From Saccharomycopsis fibuligera x Saccharomycopsis cf. fibuligera (lineage: Eukaryota; Ascomycota; Saccharomycetes; Ascoideales; Saccharomycopsidaceae): a DNA stretch of 64,000 bases. Made by a program: the position numbers and the translations under genes. The DNA lies in assembly GCA_001936135.1 (NCBI GenBank), contig CP012814.1:1116001-1180000 (forward strand), read 5' to 3'. Below, piece by piece: positions 1 to 10,017 of this stretch. Within the stretch, counting starts at the first letter, position 1; each line of letters opens with the position of its first letter. Under the pieces are notes generated by a model. It was not told the origin of the DNA. It did not search any database and saw only the letters and a program-made list of their open reading frames with translations.

Positions 1-107
1 GCCTTTGGAGCCATTTGGCGTTTGGATTTACTGAGGGACTCATTTGCTCTTCTTGCTAACTAAATCAAGCCAATTTGCCCCCATCAAGTACAATCACCCT
101 CATCAAT

Positions 108-583
108 ATGTCAGTCAATCCACAAGCTCTACAAAAGGTATGTTTCAGTGTACACTATCCTTTAAGATTACACGCTGCACCTCCAACATTTTACTAACCC
201 TGTTTTACTAGCTCCTTTCGGAGATGGACATCTCGCTCCGCAAAAACCAGGCAGAATACCAAATGGTCAATGTGCAACTTCAGCGCCGCAATAATAACCT
301 TAAGCTCAATGATCTTACGTTAGAAGAACTTCAAGATGGTGGTAATAGTAATAATAAAGACTCTTCTCAAAGCAATTCTCAAGTGCTGCTGAAACATGTA
401 TGGAAGGGCATAGGGAAGGCATTTTTGCAAGTAGAAACCAGTGATTATGTTAAAGAAATTGAAAGTGAAAACAAGGAAATCAAGGATGAGATTAAGGCTT
501 TAGAAATCAAGAAGAATTATGTTGAAACCACTTTGAATAACACTGCTAGCGGTATGGACAAGCTCTTTGGCAAGAAGAACTAA
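108..583 (+). CDS. PFD1: Prefoldin subunit 1 (beta-type), one intron
   Basis: This encodes a beta-type subunit of the prefoldin/GimC hexamer, the cytosolic co-chaperone that passes nascent actin and tubulin to the CCT chaperonin. Exon 1 (108-137) gives MSVNPQALQK. The intron (138-211, 74 nt) has a GTATGT donor, a TACTAAC branch site at 192-198 and a TAG acceptor. Exon 2 (212-583) continues in frame, for 133 residues in all. The VWKGIGKAF segment and the C-terminal coil with IKKNYVETT match yeast Pfd1. The loop between the two coils is longer than usual and rich in Ser and Asn. It holds two adjacent CTG codons that would read as Ser in a CUG-Ser yeast. The first ATG of the long exon (224) is internal and is not the start. 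Confidence 0.93.
138..211 (+). other. PFD1 intron
   Basis: A 74 nt spliceosomal intron near the 5' end of PFD1. It has donor GTATGT, branch site TACTAAC (192-198) and acceptor TAG (209-211). It lies in phase 0 after codon 10. Confidence 0.92.
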
Positions 584-1237
584 TAGCGCATTATAATGAG
601 AATGTCAGACTGACCGGTCAATTTATTACTAATATATTAGCTAATACTGGATATATCGTAATATAATACCTAATCGCTGAGGTTTTGTAGCATTTTACCT
701 AATCCAGGGGCGGTGTAATTGTTTATGTTAATACCAATACATAATGCACCACGGTTAGACTGCCAAGAGACAGGTGTATAAAAATACTTCTACCAGCCAA
801 TTACAAGGGCTGTTGTTATACCTGAACAATGGTGCACTCTTTTGATTTTGTGTACCTGATCCCTTTGTTGCCTTTTTAGGCGCTTACCCGACCCAGATTC
901 AGGGTCTCTCACGCTGCCTAAAAAATCTTTTTTTAGCCAGAATTGTTGCTATATTCTGCAATGCGCCTTCCTGATTTGGCAACATGGACAATAGAAACAA
1001 TACATGCATCGCGCTTTAGATATTGTTGTGAGAATGCTGCTATATCCACGGATGAACAAAACAGCTGTTGTGTAGCAGATGTCTATGCCTTTGGGTGTAC
1101 TTCTTCTTTTTTAATATATAAAATGTGTATTGCCTTGTACTCGGTTGTAGGTTTTTGTTTTTGGAGTGCTCGGTTTTCCTTTGGCTCTTCTGTAGGCATA
1201 CATTCGTTTATCTAGTCCTCCTCCTACCTCCCATACC
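584..1237. promoter_or_regulatory. PFD1/protease intergenic region with TATA box
   Basis: This holds the 3' flank of PFD1 and the promoter of the downstream aspartyl protease. A TATATAAAA box at 1115-1123 lies about 115 bp upstream of the protease ATG. Short ORFs here have no recognisable content. Confidence 0.5.
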
Positions 1238-2629
1238 ATGCAACTTTCGTTTACTTCCATTGCAGCTATTGCTGCTTCAGTTATCGCTGCCCCTGCCTTA
1301 GCTGCCCCAACTGTTGTTGCCCCATCACCATCTGCTTCCATTGCTGCTTCCGCTGATATTGCCGGCAGTATTGAAAATGCCTTTGACGCTTTCAAAAATG
1401 GTGTCAACTCCTTTGCAACCGCAACCCCAAGTTCTGGCTCTTTTGGTTCCGAAGCCAGTTCTATCAGCGAAACTTTGGCTGAACTTCTTAAATTGAAAAT
1501 TGATTTCAGCGTCCACAAATCATCATTGCTTAATCATCCTCACCATAAAGGCTCCTCAACTAGACAAAAGCTTGCTAACCAAAACAAGAACGTCTCTTTG
1601 ACTTTGGAAAATGAATACTCCATGTATGTTGCTGAAATCGAAATCGGTACACCAGGCCAAAAAGTTGAAGTTGCCGTAGACACCGGATCTAGTGATTTGT
1701 GGGTTCCAGCTGCAGGCACTCAATCTGATTACGGTACTTATAACAACTCCAAGTCTCTGACTTATCAAAAATACAAAGACGGGTTTCATGTCAGTTATGG
1801 TGATGGAACAGGTGCTCAAGGTGACTGGGCCACCGAAACAGTACAATTTGGTAATATCAAAGTGGAAAACTTGACCTTTGGCGATGCTACCCAACAAACT
1901 GCCGGTTCAGGAATTTTGGGAATTGGATTGAAGGGCAATGAAGCTAGTAAAAGAAGAGCCTACAGCAGTTCTTCCAGTGGATTCACTTATGATAACTACC
2001 CATACCAGTTGAAAAATCAAGGGATCATTAAGAGAGTTGCTTATTCGTTATACTTAAATGCTCAAAATGCTAGTTCCGGTTCAGTGCTTTTTGGTGCTAT
2101 TGACCATGAAAAATACACAGGCGATAAGTTGACCCAATTGGATCTCGTTAAGATTGATGATGGTGGCGATGCCGTCACTGGTGATCCAGTGGCCTTTTTC
2201 ATTAACTTGAACAACATTGCTAGTAGTCAAAACTCATTCAGTAACAGATCTTCTCCTGCTTTATTGGACTCCGGTACTACTTTAGTTTATGCTCCTTCTG
2301 ATGTCGTTACTGCAGTGGGATCTCGTTACGGTACTTACAGCTCTGCTCTTCAAGGCTATACTGCTCCATGTGACACTCAAGGTGAAGATTTCCAATTCAG
2401 TTTTGATAATGGCGCTACTATAACTGTTCCATTCAAGGACCTTCTTTACAAAACTACATCCACTAGTTCTACTTGTTTGGTAGGGTTCGTTGATTCTGGT
2501 GAAGATTATTACATTTTGGGTGATGCCTTCTTGAGAAGCGCTTATGTCTACTATGATTTGGAAAGCTACAAGATTAGTATTGGCCAAGTTCAATACTCCC
2601 TTGAATCTGACATTGAGCTTGTCAACTAA
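1238..2629 (+). CDS. Secreted pepsin-like aspartyl protease (candidapepsin/yapsin-type)
   Basis: A 463-residue A1-family protease. The N-terminus is a clear signal peptide (hydrophobic, Ala-rich, about residues 1-22), followed by a propeptide of about 100 residues. The mature fold begins near YVAEIEIGTPGQ. Catalytic Asp148 lies in VDTGSSDLWVP and Asp344 in LLDSGTTLVY. The flap Tyr is in VSYGDGTG. A Lys-Arg-Arg with a poly-Ser loop (near 1948-1980) resembles the internal processing loop of yapsins. A C-terminal Cys pair (CDTQG and STCLVG) fits the conserved disulfide. No GPI signal is present, so the enzyme should be secreted, acting on extracellular or wall proteins. Codon 174 is CTG in S-CTG-T-Y, where pepsins often have Ser. 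The exact subfamily is uncertain. Confidence 0.93.
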   Translation: MQLSFTSIAAIAASVIAAPALAAPTVVAPSPSASIAASADIAGSIENAFDAFKNGVNSFATATPSSGSFGSEASSISETLAELLKLKIDFSVHKSSLLNHPHHKGSSTRQKLANQNKNVSLTLENEYSMYVAEIEIGTPGQKVEVAVDTGSSDLWVPAAGTQSDYGTYNNSKSLTYQKYKDGFHVSYGDGTGAQGDWATETVQFGNIKVENLTFGDATQQTAGSGILGIGLKGNEASKRRAYSSSSSGFTYDNYPYQLKNQGIIKRVAYSLYLNAQNASSGSVLFGAIDHEKYTGDKLTQLDLVKIDDGGDAVTGDPVAFFINLNNIASSQNSFSNRSSPALLDSGTTLVYAPSDVVTAVGSRYGTYSSALQGYTAPCDTQGEDFQFSFDNGATITVPFKDLLYKTTSTSSTCLVGFVDSGEDYYILGDAFLRSAYVYYDLESYKISIGQVQYSLESDIELVN

Positions 2630-3791
2630 GCTGTATGCATTTTTCTGTTACTATTTTTTTCAGTTCTAATGCTTTATATTTTTTCGTCTTGTTTGGACCA
2701 TAGAGCAAAAATGGCATTGATTTTCACACCAATGGTCATTATAATGTCCCTTTTATACCGCTAGTGCTATTATATAATTGGCTTTAGTCCCTGCACTTAT
2801 TCTTCATTCTTAAAACTTTCTCCCGATATCCTTATTCTTGTTCTCAAGCTTTGTTGCTCCTTTTTTCTCAAATTCATTCAATATTTTGCTGTTTTGAAAC
2901 CAGTATGTCAGTTGTGCTCATTGCGCTCAAAATACCCAGCAATTAACATTACAGCCTCACCTCGTCAAGCATTGTGCTTCTTTTACATTTTACATTTCAA
3001 ATACTTATAAAATAGGCCGCTGACCAGATAGAGCTTTTGTCTACATAAATTATATCAGAAACTTGAATTTCATTTCATTATTTGTCTTTCTAAACTCCCT
3101 TTTTTAGGCAAGTTTGTTGTGAGCTATGTAGTGGTTTCATAATAAGATGCTGGCTATAATAGCACAGGTGTTCACTGAAGTGAATCCGATGCACGCACCA
3201 GTCACCAACACCTTTATAACTTCTCTTAATGTATGTCATGTAAAACTACTAGTTTTAGAAACTCATAGGCTAAAGAAATTATAGTTTGCAAAAAGAAAAG
3301 TGGCTTGAGGTACACCCGCAAAGACGTGTTTTGCTAATCCGAGATACATGCAGGGCATCAACATCGCTGAAAACCTCTCCTGCGCTATGGGTCCATGAGC
3401 GGTATAAGCCCTACATTGCCGGCTGTCTGCATGCAAGCATCCTAAGCCTAAATCTATATACCGCAATCTACTATATAGTAAAATGCTAGTTTTGAATTAA
3501 CTTAGACTAGCTGTAAATTCGGGCATATCTCAAGTTATTTTTGGAATACACTTGCTTTAACCAATTGCTAATGCCCAGGACTAGTAGAAATCCATAATCG
3601 TTAAAAAATGAAGAAGGCATTCTGGCAAAGTTAATCGCAATGCATGCAAAAGGCTACACAAGATGTGCACATTGCTAGATTTAGTTGTTTGCCATTCCTA
3701 TAAGAGTAGGTAACTTTCTTCTTTTTGGAGTATTGTCTTCATATCTGTCAATCAAACTACTCTAACAATAAACCTAATATCCAAACCAAAT
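2630..3791. other. Intergenic region, no gene seen
   Basis: 1.16 kb of AT-rich sequence between the protease and the Crh-like gene. Two overlapping 67-codon ORFs on opposite strands (around 3263-3489) have no recognisable domain and look like chance. It presumably contains the protease terminator and the Crh-like promoter. Confidence 0.5.
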
Positions 3792-4802
3792 ATGATTGCA
3801 ATTTTTTTCCTATTTTCATTGTGCCTCTTTAGTATCACTTCGGCATCAAGTGATTTCACCAGTTATTCATTTGGCCTAGGTACCACAAACAAGCGCAGCT
3901 TTTCTTTCAGTTCAAAAAATTCCAAAAGCAGTGAACCATGGAAAGTTTTCTCCCGAACTGGTTCCAAAGCTTCACTTTCTTCTGATCTGGCCGTATGCAC
4001 CATTCAACCAAGTTCCAAAGACAACACCAATAGTATTATCACCAGTAATTTTGGTTTGCAATACGGTCAGGTTGACTGGGTTGCTAAAGTTGCTGCTGGG
4101 CCAGTACTTACGTCGTTTAAGCTTAGTGCTGCTCATTCAGGCACTGGACTTCTTGTTAGCGGTTACAAACCAAATCAAATTATGGGATCTTACAATGGTA
4201 CTCATTATGATAAAGATATTATTCAGGTATTGGGAACCACCAATTTGAGTGAAGCATTCCACAAGTACAGTATCATTTGGACCAACGAGAAAATTACCTG
4301 GTTGGTAGATGACCAAATTTACAAGATTTTGCTCAAGGATACCTTGACCAATCAAGTGGATATTGCAAATTGGCCAACAACCCCAAACACTGTGAATTTC
4401 ATGATTGAATCAATCAGTAGTGATGATGACAGTAACAAGTACAAAAGTGAGTTGAAAAGTGTCTCAGTGCAAGATTATACTGGCGGTAAGTATTATGAGG
4501 CTGGTAATTCTGGTAGCGATGTGAAATTTGTCAAAGATGGGGATAAATTGAAACTCAGCACAGGAAAGACAGTGAGTTATCCAAAAGAGCTACAAAAATG
4601 GGTTGACGGAAGTATTAAAAAGAGAGATACTATTTCTTCATTCACTAAGCTTTTGAATAGTAGCATTGTGAGTAATGTGACTGGCAATACTTCTTCTCTG
4701 TCTACTTCTTATGCTAATGGTGCCAATTTTTCGAGAAAAGGCTCAAGTGCTGGCATGACTTTGACTTTCATTGCATTGGTGATGTCTGGCTTACTTGCTT
4801 AG
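3792..4802 (+). CDS. GPI-anchored Crh-like GH16 protein with degenerate active site
   Basis: A 336-residue cell-wall protein of the Crh/Utr2 type, whose members normally cross-link chitin to beta-glucan. It has a signal peptide (residues 1-18), a GH16-like beta-sandwich (about 60-215) with the FHKYSIIWTNEKITWLVDD segment, a Ser/Thr-rich stalk and a C-terminal hydrophobic GPI signal after GSSAG. The GH16 active site DE-I-D-x-E aligns with residues 128-133, which read NQIMGS. The nucleophile, the helper Asp and the acid/base Glu all appear replaced. I infer a non-catalytic wall protein, or a family member with changed chemistry. The frame is fully open, so it is not an obvious pseudogene. Confidence 0.75.
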   Translation: MIAIFFLFSLCLFSITSASSDFTSYSFGLGTTNKRSFSFSSKNSKSSEPWKVFSRTGSKASLSSDLAVCTIQPSSKDNTNSIITSNFGLQYGQVDWVAKVAAGPVLTSFKLSAAHSGTGLLVSGYKPNQIMGSYNGTHYDKDIIQVLGTTNLSEAFHKYSIIWTNEKITWLVDDQIYKILLKDTLTNQVDIANWPTTPNTVNFMIESISSDDDSNKYKSELKSVSVQDYTGGKYYEAGNSGSDVKFVKDGDKLKLSTGKTVSYPKELQKWVDGSIKKRDTISSFTKLLNSSIVSNVTGNTSSLSTSYANGANFSRKGSSAGMTLTFIALVMSGLLA

Positions 4803-5390
4803 TTTACATTTTTCTATCTTTATTACTTTTCTTTCTCCTAGTCATTGAATTTTGTATTTTTTTTATTTTTTTTCATTTCTTGCATTTTTCTGTTCTACTT
4901 CACGTTTTGATTTCTTCAACAATGTTTGCAAAATTAGTTTTTATGCGTGCTGGTCATGTTAAAAACTAATGAAGCTCAAATTCCTACCATTTGGCGTTCT
5001 TCTATATTTTCTATTCCAATACTTTTTTTTTTACCGAAAAGAATAATATACATACAAGGCTTTTTTATAAATATCTTTAGTTTTGACTCTTGAGTCTATA
5101 TGTAAGATAGACTATCCCCTTCTAATTTATTTTGCTTAATTGTATAAGTTCTTCTTGATTATTCAAATAAATTACATAAAATGGTATTTTTCAGCCTATG
5201 CGAGTGAAAAAAACATTGTAATTAGACATTCAGAGCTTACAATGTTTGCATCATAATGTTTTTTTTTTTTTCAAATTCTTCCAAATTTATATTTATTTAC
5301 GAGACAATATTAAAAAAGAAAAAAAAAAGAAAAAAAAAAAGTCTTCTATAGAAATTCAAACTCATTCTCCATCTTAAATGTCTTCTAATA
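4803..5390. other. Intergenic region with A/T tracts
   Basis: 3' flanks of the Crh-like gene and of the convergent old-yellow-enzyme relic. It holds long T and A tracts (about 5261-5340) and no coding potential that I can support. Confidence 0.5.
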
Positions 5391-6117
<727 letters not shown>

Positions 6118-6283
6118 CTAATTATAGGAATAAAATTCTGTGACTCTTCTGATGGCTAAAGATTATATCAGAATCATAAAAAACTTATGCAGAAAAACTT
6201 ATGCAATAAAGAAGTACAGTACTTTGAACAAAAAAGCAGGAAAAATAGATAGCACCATAAGGGTTAAGTGTGTGTGCTAAAGG

Positions 6284-6338
6284 ATGCATAAAACTAACCC
6301 ACAAAATATTCTACATTTTGTGGGTTAATTTTATGCAT
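6284..6338. repeat. Inverted repeat, 24 bp arms, 7 nt loop
   Basis: Arms 6284-6307 and 6315-6338 pair at 23 of 24 positions; the one mismatch is 6294 against 6328. The loop is ATTCTAC. No target-site duplication or ORF lies beside it. It could be a hairpin, an intrinsic symmetric binding region or the remains of a miniature element. Confidence 0.9.
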
Positions 6339-6456
6339 TCTTCTTTTATAAATTTTCTTACCGACGACACAGGTTTGCCATAGGAGTAAGGCGGTCGTAG
6401 TTATCGACCTGCAAAAGATATAAAAAATTCTTCAACATGCATCGTGGCTGGAGACC

Positions 6457-6482
6457 TGCGCTGCTGTGTACTCAGCAGCGCA
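6457..6482. repeat. GC-rich inverted repeat, 10 bp arms
   Basis: TGCGCTGCTG (6457-6466) and CAGCAGCGCA (6473-6482) are perfect inverted copies around TGTACT. It is GC-rich in an AT-rich promoter, about 385 bp upstream of the oxygenase ATG. Confidence 0.85.
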
Positions 6483-6866
6483 AAGCGGCAAACAAAACGG
6501 CGTTCCGAGAAACAAAAAAAAAAAAAAAAAAACGGTTTTCTCGATCGAAGAGCGCCACAGCGGAAACACAGAGCGTCGCAACATTGCATGTGAGATTGAG
6601 CACCGATCAGTTATGGCAACATACATGAGGTGACTTTTTTGTGAACCACTACAGAGCAGCATGTATATATAGAAGAAAGATGATGGGCACAAGTCGCAGA
6701 TATGGTTTTTGTCTTTCATTATTATTGCGAGCTGTAACTGATTCTTCAATTTTTTCATTATTACCCAATCTGTAGTCTCAAAACTAGTTTTTAGCATTCT
6801 TCAAACCATCTTGAACTGTTACTAGCTATATCTTCTTCAAAAACTCAAAAAATAAAAGATAAAAAA

Positions 6867-8096
6867 ATGCCCATTGATCTCAGCCATTATCTTGATCCTA
6901 CTGAAAAGGCTAAAATTGACAAAATTCACAATGTCAGACCTTTCATAGAAGCGCCAAACACCACTGAGCTTGCACCATCCAGCGTCATTGAGCTCGAAGC
7001 TATTGATCTCTCCAAATTTGTTGATGGACCAGAAGGACTTGCGAGCCGCAAACAACTAGCAGCTCAACTTGAAGTGGCTCTCACCACTTACGGTTTCTTC
7101 AAACTAGTAGGCCACGGGATTGATACTGAACAAGTAGAGCGTCTTAAAGCAGTAGGACAAGCTATCTTTGAACTTGATGACAACACCAAAAAACAAAATG
7201 TGGCTGGAACTTTCAAGATTCCCGAGGAACAAGACCGCGAATTGGGAGTTATTAGAGGAACTGGTTACAAGCCAAGAGGTCACTGGACTTATCAAAACGA
7301 TAAACGTGATAATGTTGAGTTTTTCAACGTGCGTCATTTCTTACATGATGATATCTTTTACCACCAAATAAAGTACCCTGAATTTGTCAAGTACCACTTG
7401 GACGAGATCAATGCCTATTTCAAGCACTTGCATTATGAAGTGTTGAGAAAAGTGTTGCTGTTGATCGATATTATTTTGGAATTACCGGAGGGCCAACTTT
7501 GGCAAAACCACTTCCAAGTAATCAATAATGATATTGAGAATAGTGGTGGTGGGTTTGGTAGATTTTTGATGTATCATCCAGTGGATGAAGAATACAAAGA
7601 GAAAACAAATGGCACATGGCTACGAGGTCATACTGATGCTACTGCATTAACTTTTATTCTTTCTCAACCTATTGTATCACTTCAAATTAGAGAGCATGAA
7701 ACAAATGAATGGAAATACGTGACACATACTCCAAATGCCTTGGTGGTAAATATCGGTGACGCTTTCAAGTACTTGTCTGGTTCTTATTTTAAATCTCTGA
7801 TTCACAGAGTCACCACCCCTCCAGAAGATCAAGCCGGATATCAACGTAGCACAATAATCTATTTTTGTGATCCATCATTGACTACTTTTATTGATCCACA
7901 AAGTTTGCAATCGCCTAAGCTACAAAGATTAGGTTACAATGGTGATGGCGGCAAAAGAGTCACTTTCAAAGAATGGGATGAAGAAAAAGGGAAATTCTTG
8001 AATGAGAAAAGTAGACATACAAAGAAAGAAGTAAAGTTGTTTGGTAGGGATACATTGATGTCGTTGGAAAACCAAGAAGCGCCAATTGCCGCCTGA
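6867..8096 (+). CDS. 2OG-Fe(II) oxygenase, isopenicillin-N-synthase-like, paralog 1
   Basis: A 409-residue non-heme iron oxygenase of the IPNS/DIOX-N superfamily. The N-terminal DIOX_N part includes LEVALTTYGFFKLVGHGI. The double-stranded beta-helix core has the iron triad His255-x-Asp257 (RGHTDATAL) and His313 (SLIHRVTTPP). Arg327 in QRSTIIYF is the likely 2-oxoglutarate carboxylate ligand. It is strongly similar to the gene at 31140-32408 over its whole length. The substrate is unknown. The family includes enzymes acting on small molecules, so a role in secondary or nutrient metabolism is possible. CTG codons 198 and 311 face Thr and Ala in the paralog. Confidence 0.88.
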   Translation: MPIDLSHYLDPTEKAKIDKIHNVRPFIEAPNTTELAPSSVIELEAIDLSKFVDGPEGLASRKQLAAQLEVALTTYGFFKLVGHGIDTEQVERLKAVGQAIFELDDNTKKQNVAGTFKIPEEQDRELGVIRGTGYKPRGHWTYQNDKRDNVEFFNVRHFLHDDIFYHQIKYPEFVKYHLDEINAYFKHLHYEVLRKVLLLIDIILELPEGQLWQNHFQVINNDIENSGGGFGRFLMYHPVDEEYKEKTNGTWLRGHTDATALTFILSQPIVSLQIREHETNEWKYVTHTPNALVVNIGDAFKYLSGSYFKSLIHRVTTPPEDQAGYQRSTIIYFCDPSLTTFIDPQSLQSPKLQRLGYNGDGGKRVTFKEWDEEKGKFLNEKSRHTKKEVKLFGRDTLMSLENQEAPIAA

Positions 8097-10017
8097 TACT
8101 TTTCAAGGTTGTTTTATAATTTTGGATCTTAGTTTGCCGTCTACTTTCTTTGTTCAGCTTCTCTTTTGGACTAAAATTTCCGCTCTACCCTCATTATATT
8201 TTCTTTATATAAAATATATCTCTACGCTATACCTGTTGTCTACGATTTTTCCTTTGAATATATGCTATTTTCGAATCATGACTTAAAAAGCTTTAATTCG
8301 GTTACAGTCCGAAAATCTTGCAAACTACTATTAGCACAGAACATTGGAATATTGGAAAATTCAATTTTGGCCAGCAAAATCTATCAAACGTGAAATTATT
8401 GCAGGCAGGAATTTGGCCGTTTAGGGATAGCAGAATGAACTGCAAAGACCTGTTGGAACTTCACAACTCATTATAATATATGTGCGTGTGTGAGAATGAT
8501 GTTGGAGTTTTGGAACATTATGCTTCTAGCTAAATGGCCACAAGGGGGGTGTCAAGAGCTAATGACAACTCAGTAGATTAGTGTAGAAGAATTTTTTCAA
8601 AAAAAAAAAAAGGTGCATGGTGACTGGACCCAGGTTAAGAGGATTTGGTGTACTAATCGTAGAGTTATTTAATTGTAGAGTCTTTTTGCAGAACCTTTTT
8701 TATTTTTATTTTCATTTTATTTCTTTTTTTTTTTTTTTTTTTTTTCGATAACAACAAATTACTTTGTAAAATTTGCCAAGATAAGGCACTTTGTATTTCT
8801 TGTTGAAAGCTTCTCCGAGATGAGTAGACACACCTAATTTTGGCGGGAATAAAGTGGCTGACCGGCATCAATACTAAGTGCATTGTAGCTACGAATACAT
8901 ATAAACTAGTTTATACACTTTTTATTTAGGTACACCTGGTTGAATTCCGGGGCCTCGAGTAGCTGGGCTGAAAAGGGACACTAAAGCTATAGCGCTATAG
9001 GAATGGCATAGGAATGATGTCATTTGCTGTCTAACGTGCTTGAAGATTTTTAAGGAAAGTTCCATGGAGCAGCACTATTGATTGGTGGTATCAAACCACC
9101 TAGTCAAACTTCTCTATAGCCGCATGTCTGCGGTAATATAACGAATATAGCGACTGTAAGTGACCCTAAATTTACCTTTCAAATTCAAGTGCCTCATGAT
9201 TAAGAACTGCCAACGACAGTCGTAAACATGAAATAAACTTTACAAAGTTTGAATGGCTTAGGTTCAATATGGCATTACTGAGGTATGGACAGCTGGGATC
9301 GGCAAAAAATCATCATTTTTTTCCGAGACTTTTCTAAGTTTTTGGTGCGAACTGCAACCTTAACAGCACTGTTTGTGCGTGTTTTGCAAAGTCAAATTTG
9401 ATGGGCTTCGTTTAGAAAATACAATAACTATAGAAAACAGCAAGCTAAAGACTGTACGCGACATTTAATTTTCTGCAGCCCACCGGGCGGGGATATCCTC
9501 TTGTGTGGCTGCTAGAAAATACTGAGATTCTTCAACCAACATTCAAGTTCTATTCTTCTTGTTAAGCATTACCGTTGAAGCAGCAGTGGAAGTTTAGTAA
9601 ATGCGCACACTGGCAGTCCTTTTTCTTGTTATCATACCGTGATACAAAATCACTTAAACTCCGGGCCCTTTGAGCCTCCTTGCTGCTCCAAGAATTGCTG
9701 TTTATTTTCTGACACTGTATAAGGTGTAGAAGATGCTAATTTTAGTGTTTCTGGCTGATGTCATACACCGATAAAGGATTGTTTCCCAAAAACGGCAAGT
9801 GGCCCCATGGGGTACATATGCAGACGCATGCAGACCATCACAACCTCGATCTCGCCATCATCATCAAGCATAATTTCAGCTTCTTATTCTGCCAAGCAAG
9901 CCTGTATATAAATAATGGGAGTTGGCACGTCACAATCGCTATTTTTTTAAAAAAAAAATGCTGATGAGTGTTTAAGAGTTCTAAAGACAACCATTTTTCT
10001 CAAGTCTATTATCCAGG
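8097..10017. other. Long intergenic region upstream of sugar transporter
   Basis: 1.9 kb without a gene I can support. It has a perfect 14 bp palindrome CTATAGCGCTATAG at 8987-9000 and T/A tracts near 8598-8609 and 8727-8745. A GCGGGG Mig1-type core lies at 9487-9492, about 525 bp before the transporter ATG. A TATATAAA box lies at 9905-9912, about 105 bp before it. A long promoter with a glucose-repression-type site would suit a hexose transporter, but site function is inferred. Confidence 0.45.

Noticed and set aside
943-1215. 90-codon ORF in the protease promoter
   Set aside because: It spans the likely TATA box and has no domain.
3263-3489. Two overlapping 67-codon ORFs on opposite strands
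   Set aside because: No motif, no signal peptide, no promoter or codon evidence.
8987-9000. 14 bp palindrome CTATAGCGCTATAG as a regulator site
   Set aside because: Perfect but isolated; no known factor or second copy seen, so it is mentioned only within the intergenic entry.
9758-9964. 68-codon ORF just upstream of the sugar transporter
   Set aside because: It overlaps the TATA box and leader, ends in an A tract and has no recognisable sequence.
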